A stretch of 64,000 nucleotides of DNA, taken from DASQEH01 sp038237745 (GTDB lineage: Bacteria; Actinomycetota; Actinomycetes; Propionibacteriales; Nocardioidaceae). The stretch lies in assembly GCA_038237745.1 (NCBI GenBank), contig JBBRYJ010000013.1, positions 1-64,000 of the forward strand, written 5' to 3'. The position numbers and the translations under genes were made by a program. Positions 60,012 through 64,000 of the stretch are shown here, in pieces (within the stretch, counting starts at the first letter, position 1; each line of letters starts with the position of its first letter). The notes under the pieces were generated by a model, which was not told the DNA's origin, made no database searches, and worked only from the letters and a program-made list of their open reading frames with translations.

Positions 60012-60850
60012 CGAGCCGTGCGGCGACGCCTCGCCAACGCGACCAAGCCACCGACGCCCAGAAGGACGCATCCGGCGGCCAGCGGCGCCGCCAGGTGCGT
60101 GCCTTGACCCGCCGGGTTCGCCGCCACCAGCCCGGCAGAACCGGCGTCGACCTGGGTAGGCGCCGTTGTTCCCTTGCCCGCGAGCGGCAATGTCTGGACG
60201 ACGACGTCCATGCTTCCGTTCTTTGGCTCGCCGATAGCGAACACCCGGGTAAGTACCCCCGGTTTGACCGAAAGGTCGAGCGGACCGAGGAATGGGTTGG
60301 TCGACTGGCCGGTAGGCACCAGGTCGACAGAGAACGTACCGCCTGGCACCTCGGCCGATACGAACTCACCATTGGCGATGTTGGCGAACAACACTTTCTG
60401 GTCCACCCGAACGTCTGCCGGCGGCACGACGGCCGTGTGCGCGATGGCGAGCCTGCCCTTGCCCGGGGGAACCGGGGCAAGGTCATTTGCGTAGACGGTT
60501 ACGACCGGCGTCTTTGCGACGTCCGCGGGCCAGTGCAGCACGACATCGGAGCTCCGATGCGAGACGTCGAGTTTCGACGAGACCGTCCAACCGGTAGCCG
60601 AGAAGGTGACCGTATGCCGACCACTGGCCAGGTCGAAAGGACCGAGCACAGACTTGGCAGCAACGCCCTGCTGAACCGTCTTGCCGTCGATGGCGACGTC
60701 TACTGCTGCCCGGGGTACTCCCTGGACGACGTAGACGCTGTCTTGTGGCGGTCCCGATCGGGCCGAGGCTGACGCGGCGACGGGAGTGACGAGGAGCGCA
60801 CCGATCGCGCTGGCGGCCACTCCCGATCTCCACAGGACTGACGTGCACAC
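60008..60850 (-). CDS. DUF4397-domain surface protein with C-terminal TM
   Basis: The 280-residue protein has a signal peptide (VAASAIGALLVTPVAASASA), two DUF4397-like repeats (DSVYVVQGVPRAAVDVAIDGKTVQQGV and GKGRLAIAHTAVVPPADVRVDQKVLFAN), and a C-terminal helix with basic tail (LAAPLAAGCVLLGVGGLVALARRRRTAR). No LPxTG box is obvious before the helix. DUF4397 with class F sortase is a frequent actinobacterial pair. The start is GTG at 60850, which has GAAGGA about six bases before; an ATG at 60865 is an alternative. It is a candidate substrate of the following sortase. Confidence 0.82.
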   Translation of the reverse strand: MCTSVLWRSGVAASAIGALLVTPVAASASARSGPPQDSVYVVQGVPRAAVDVAIDGKTVQQGVAAKSVLGPFDLASGRHTVTFSATGWTVSSKLDVSHRSSDVVLHWPADVAKTPVVTVYANDLAPVPPGKGRLAIAHTAVVPPADVRVDQKVLFANIANGEFVSAEVPGGTFSVDLVPTGQSTNPFLGPLDLSVKPGVLTRVFAIGEPKNGSMDVVVQTLPLAGKGTTAPTQVDAGSAGLVAANPAGQGTHLAAPLAAGCVLLGVGGLVALARRRRTAR

Positions 60851-61020
60851 GGGCGGTCCTTCCATAAGATATGCGTTCAATAGATGCTCGGGCAATTACA
60901 CATCGAGAGGGATTGGATACTCACTGCTGTAATACCGAGTATTCCTTCATAAAAATGAACGCAGTGTAGTCAATTCATCACCGATAGGGCCACGCACCAG
61001 TTTAGAAGATAACGTCCAGC

Positions 61021-61049
61021 TTGTCACCTATAGTGAATGCTGATAATGG
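61021..61049 (+). promoter_or_regulatory. Candidate sigma-70-type promoter for the one-TM envelope protein gene
   Basis: TTGTCA (61021-61026), 17-bp spacer, TAATGG (61044-61049), 50 bp before the ATG at 61100. It lies in an AT-rich intergenic region shared with the divergent DUF4397-sortase operon. Confidence 0.5.
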
Positions 61050-61099
61050 CGCGACAGACATGAGCAATCTCCGAATCGTCCGGGCGGAAGGGGGAATGC

Positions 61100-61996
61100 A
61101 TGTCCACAGAGACGTCGGCTCACACGGACTCTGATGGCGAGACTGCTCCGACGGAGGCCTCCGCTCAAGAGCAGCAGCATTCCACCCGCCCGGCCCGTGC
61201 GGAGGAAGCCGTTGCGCCGGTAGCGGGATCGGCCCAACATGAGATCGCAGCACTGCCGGCACAAGCCGAGGGGCTCGTCTACCCGCCGATGCCTGAACGG
61301 AGCCCCCCCAGCCGGCTCGCGTTGATACTTGCAGCGGTGGCGTTGCTGTTGCTGGCTGCTGGGGGCGTGCTGCTCTTCCGGTTGGGCCTCGAGCAGACCC
61401 CCGGCACGAGCATCGGAGACGTCGCAGCGAAAGCCTCGCCGGTCTCCCCGTCGAACAGACCCGGCACCGTAGTCTCCACGGTCTCGCTTGGGCCCGGCCT
61501 CGTGGAGACGGCGGCGCAGCATGTCGAGTTCAGGCAACCTGTGGCGACTGTCGCCCTGACGGTGCCACAGGCCGCCACCTCCGTAGCCGGCGGTGCGTTC
61601 AACCCCCGCATCGGCAATCTTCAGATCCTGACTGGTCGAAGCCAACCGATCAACGTCTCCCAGGTCGTGCGGTCTGGCGCAACGGTCACCGTCCAACTGC
61701 CGGCCCCGACCACCACGCTAGACGTGGTCTATGCGGCCTACGGCGCAGTGGTCCGGAGCGTCCCGTCCACTGCCCACCGGGCCTACGCACTGATCAGCCC
61801 CTTGCAGGTCGTGTCGCCTCAAGCGATGACCTCGACGCGGCACGTCAACGGCGCCACGATAAGGAATCTCGCGTGCGTCCGTTCAAACGGCTCCCAGACG
61901 CTTTGCGGCTCCCAGACGGCTCAGGGGTGGACCGTCACCCAGGGTCCTCGGCAGCAGGACGTTGCCGTGGTCGCGCAGGTCGATCTGTCAAGCTGA
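61100..61996 (+). CDS. One-TM envelope protein of an unnamed family (paralogue 2)
   Basis: The 298-residue protein has an acidic, disordered N-terminus of ~75 residues ending VYPPMPERSPPSRL, a transmembrane helix (ALILAAVALLLLAAGGVLLF), and a ~190-residue outside domain with TVSLGPGLVETAAQHVEF, VVYAAYGAVV, and a Cys pair spaced C-x9-CGS before AQGWTV. These features are shared with the protein at 13651-14499, with the same order and spacing. No known domain is recognised. It lies opposite the DUF4397-sortase pair, so an envelope role is likely. The ATG at 61100 follows a GGAAGGGGGA stretch. Confidence 0.75.
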   Translation: MSTETSAHTDSDGETAPTEASAQEQQHSTRPARAEEAVAPVAGSAQHEIAALPAQAEGLVYPPMPERSPPSRLALILAAVALLLLAAGGVLLFRLGLEQTPGTSIGDVAAKASPVSPSNRPGTVVSTVSLGPGLVETAAQHVEFRQPVATVALTVPQAATSVAGGAFNPRIGNLQILTGRSQPINVSQVVRSGATVTVQLPAPTTTLDVVYAAYGAVVRSVPSTAHRAYALISPLQVVSPQAMTSTRHVNGATIRNLACVRSNGSQTLCGSQTAQGWTVTQGPRQQDVAVVAQVDLSS

Positions 61997-62014
61997 GGAC
62001 GGTCTCGGACCTCG

Positions 62015-62650
62015 TCAGGGCGTGCCGAGACGGCGCACCGACGGTGTCGCCGCTATTCCGGAGCGCAGGTCGGGAGCCGGTACCGGTGCGTCGTAGACCG
62101 TGTGCATCGGCACCACGCCGGCCCATGCCTCGCCCGCGATGTCGTCATCCGGATCCTCCGGCCACCCTGTGGACACCTTGAGGGACCACTCCTCGATCGG
62201 CAGCCTCAGCACCAGAGTGGCAGCCAGCTCCTTGTCCGTGGGCGCGCGCACCTCGGCGACGCGGCCGGGTATCAGTGCCTCGGTGATCACGTCGAGCTCA
62301 GCGCGCTTGTCCTGCGCCGTCTCTACTGCCTCGCAACAACCGAAAAGAACGGCACTTCGATAGTGCATCGAAGACTCGAACGCCGAACGTGCCACCACCA
62401 ACCCGTCGAGAGCCGTCACAGCGAGCGATGTCAGCACCCCGGTCGCCAGGTGGCGCATCCACTTCGAGCCAGTTGAGCCGTGCGCTAGCACGAAGTCGCC
62501 GTGGCGAGCGATCGCCGTCGGGATGACCACCGGCTGTGCATCGACGACTAGCGCGAAGTGCCCCAATCGGCTGCTGTCGAGCAGACGGTCGAGCTCGGAC
62601 CGGTCGGTCGATCCCAGCTCGGCCAGCCGCGTCATCGATGTCTGCGCCAT
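62015..62650 (-). CDS. Pyridoxamine-5'-phosphate-oxidase-family protein
   Basis: The 211-residue protein is a split-barrel flavin-reductase-like PNPOx relative: GHFALVVDAQPVVIPTAIARHGDFVLAHGSTGSKWMRHLA is the opening barrel, followed by SLAVTALDGLVVARSAFESSMHYRSAVLFG and later LPIEEWSLKVSTGWPEDPDDD. The family binds FMN or F420 or haem and includes many small oxidoreductases. The ATG at 62650, about eight bases after AAGGA, is preferred to the upstream open frame. It ends close to the end of the envelope-protein gene (convergent). Confidence 0.85.
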   Translation of the reverse strand: MAQTSMTRLAELGSTDRSELDRLLDSSRLGHFALVVDAQPVVIPTAIARHGDFVLAHGSTGSKWMRHLATGVLTSLAVTALDGLVVARSAFESSMHYRSAVLFGCCEAVETAQDKRAELDVITEALIPGRVAEVRAPTDKELAATLVLRLPIEEWSLKVSTGWPEDPDDDIAGEAWAGVVPMHTVYDAPVPAPDLRSGIAATPSVRRLGTP

Positions 62651-62862
62651 TCGCTCATCCTTCCAGCAGATGCGGTGCGTCGGCTCATTGTGGCGGGTCA
62701 GCGATCGGGCGCGAGAGGCGGTCGTCAGGTCGGTTGGGCACGTAGCGGGGAATCTTGCCCGCACGCCAACTCCGCCCGAGGCTCGCAAATAGAGCGTAAT
62801 GTGGTCGAACAGTCACACACAGTAAAAGGCGGCGAAGTCCGCCCATACGGAGGAGGTCGCAG

Positions 62863-64000
62863 GTGGCGGCAGCGCGGTCCATACTCTTCTATGTGGCGAG
62901 CAGTGCGACCGTGGCTCTGTTGGCGACGGCAGTCACAGCATCGGGTGCGATGTCGGCGCCACAACGTCCTCCTGGCGCTCTCGCGGATGCCACCCCGGTG
63001 ATCCTGCCTGCTCACCCCACCGGCTTGAAGCCACCAGGACCGATGGGTCACCAGGTCGACGCGCCCGCCGGCTACCAGGAGCAGCTTGCGTGCGTGGCGA
63101 AGCCGTCGCGCGGGGTCGCGGCGCTTCGAGCGCTGGCGCTTTCGACCTACCAACGCGGCGGCGAAAGCCCCGCCACCCCACGTGCATGTACGTCCGGCGG
63201 TACGTCGGAGCACAAGGACGGCCGTGCCTGGGACTGGATGCTGGCTTACTCCAGCAGTGCCGATCGCAAGGCAGCGGCCGACTTCTTGAGCTGGTTGACC
63301 GGCGACGGACCACAGGGGCAGCCGGGCGAGATGGCCGACCGGTTGGGCGTCATGTACGTCATCTACAACAAGATGATGTGGTCGAGCTATGACCGTCGCT
63401 GGCACGCCTACAGCGGCTCCGACCCCCACACCAGCCACATCCACATCTCGCTGTCATGGAACGGCGCGCGGGCTCATACGTCGTTCTGGACGGGGCACCT
63501 GTGGGCGACGGACTACGGACCATGTCAGGCGTTCGTGGGTCAGCCCGCCCTCTCTCCCGGTCGCCATCCTCAGACTTCGCCCTGCTCGGCGCCGCAGCAG
63601 CTCGTGCGGACCTCCCCTGAGTCGCTTGCCTGGATGGGCAGCTCGGGTGCGTCTGTCGTCAAGGCGCAGCGGCTCCTCGGTGTCGCAGCCACTGGTGTCT
63701 TCGGGCGCCCGACCCGGCATGCCGCCTTGACGTACCAGCGCCGCCACGACCTGCCTGAGACCGGTGCAGTCGACCAGTCCACGTGGGCAAGCCTGGTGCC
63801 GTCGAGAAGCACCCTCCACGAGCCTGACTGGACACCGGCCGAAGCTGCCGCCTGGGCCCGCCGAGCCGGTTCGCCGGTCGTACGCTCCCACGATGCCGGA
63901 ACCACCGTCTTCGCCCTCCAGACCGCACTTGGGATGCCTGGTCGCGCCCGCAGCGGCTTCTACGGCCCGGGGACCCGCTCGCTGGTCCTTGCGGTCAAGT
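62863..64000 (+). CDS. Secreted protein with C-terminal peptidoglycan-binding repeats (cut by window edge)
   Basis: A GTG at 62863, six bases after AGGAGG, opens a frame that stays open to the end of the window (379 codons visible). It begins with a signal peptide (ILFYVASSATVALLATAVTASGAMSA). The middle part has SEHKDGRAWDWMLAYSS and HAYSGSDPHTSHIHISLSW, a His-rich pattern found in ARB-07466-like and extensin-like hydrolase-related domains. Then two peptidoglycan-binding-type repeats start (GASVVKAQRLLGVAATGVFG, AGTTVFALQTALGMPG). It is probably a cell-wall protein, and the C-terminus is unseen. Confidence 0.8.
   Translation, partial: MAAARSILFYVASSATVALLATAVTASGAMSAPQRPPGALADATPVILPAHPTGLKPPGPMGHQVDAPAGYQEQLACVAKPSRGVAALRALALSTYQRGGESPATPRACTSGGTSEHKDGRAWDWMLAYSSSADRKAAADFLSWLTGDGPQGQPGEMADRLGVMYVIYNKMMWSSYDRRWHAYSGSDPHTSHIHISLSWNGARAHTSFWTGHLWATDYGPCQAFVGQPALSPGRHPQTSPCSAPQQLVRTSPESLAWMGSSGASVVKAQRLLGVAATGVFGRPTRHAALTYQRRHDLPETGAVDQSTWASLVPSRSTLHEPDWTPAEAAAWARRAGSPVVRSHDAGTTVFALQTALGMPGRARSGFYGPGTRSLVLAVK

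Overview
The window is high-GC DNA with actinobacterial features: GTG/TTG starts, a class F sortase beside a DUF4397 protein, an ECF42-type sigma factor with a DGPF partner, and an MSMEG_6728-type protein. A Nocardioides-like soil actinomycete is a reasonable guess, but no phylogenetic marker here proves it.

Positions 1-13.4 kb are a patchwork of accessory and decaying genes. They include a partial UvrA-like ABC protein, AraC and VOC genes, an N5-carboxyethylornithine-synthase-like enzyme, tRNA-Lys(TTT) with a truncated IS110 element behind it, a lipoprotein, a DinB protein, the DGPF-ECF42 pair, a half sugar transporter, a GH15 enzyme, a PLP decarboxylase, an SRPBCC protein and a cupin. At least three, probably four, broken VOC (glyoxalase-fold) genes lie here.

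Positions 13.6-32.1 kb look like an exopolysaccharide locus. A rightward arm (one-TM envelope protein, four GT2 glycosyltransferases, a PKD-LamG secreted protein, a DUF457-like membrane protein, a GH16 enzyme) meets a leftward arm (secreted GH16, nucleotidyltransferase-P-loop kinase fusion, Wzx-like flippase, APH-type kinase fusion, large polytopic protein). The arms converge 5 bp apart near 24.14 kb.

Positions 32.4-45.7 kb form a quaternary-amine locus. Leftward is a solute-binding protein, two permeases, a fused double ATPase and a choline-sulfatase. Rightward is a serine hydrolase, then dehydrocarnitine cleavage enzyme (BKACE), L-carnitine dehydrogenase, two tandem hotdog thioesterases, an acyl-CoA dehydrogenase and a CaiD-like hydratase. 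Predicted flow: carnitine to 3-dehydrocarnitine to betainyl-CoA plus acetoacetate, then glycine betaine. Choline-O-sulfate would feed choline into the same pool.

Positions 45.8-64 kb hold mainly secreted and envelope functions: GH3 and GH15 enzymes, a flavoprotein reductase, a PhoX-like protein, phospholipase D-like protein, an alpha-amylase broken by one in-frame TGA, a DUF4383 membrane protein, a frameshifted epimerase, an agmatinase-family enzyme, sortase F with DUF4397, a second copy of the unknown one-TM family seen at 13.6 kb, a PNPOx-like protein and a partial secreted peptidoglycan-binding protein running off the right edge.
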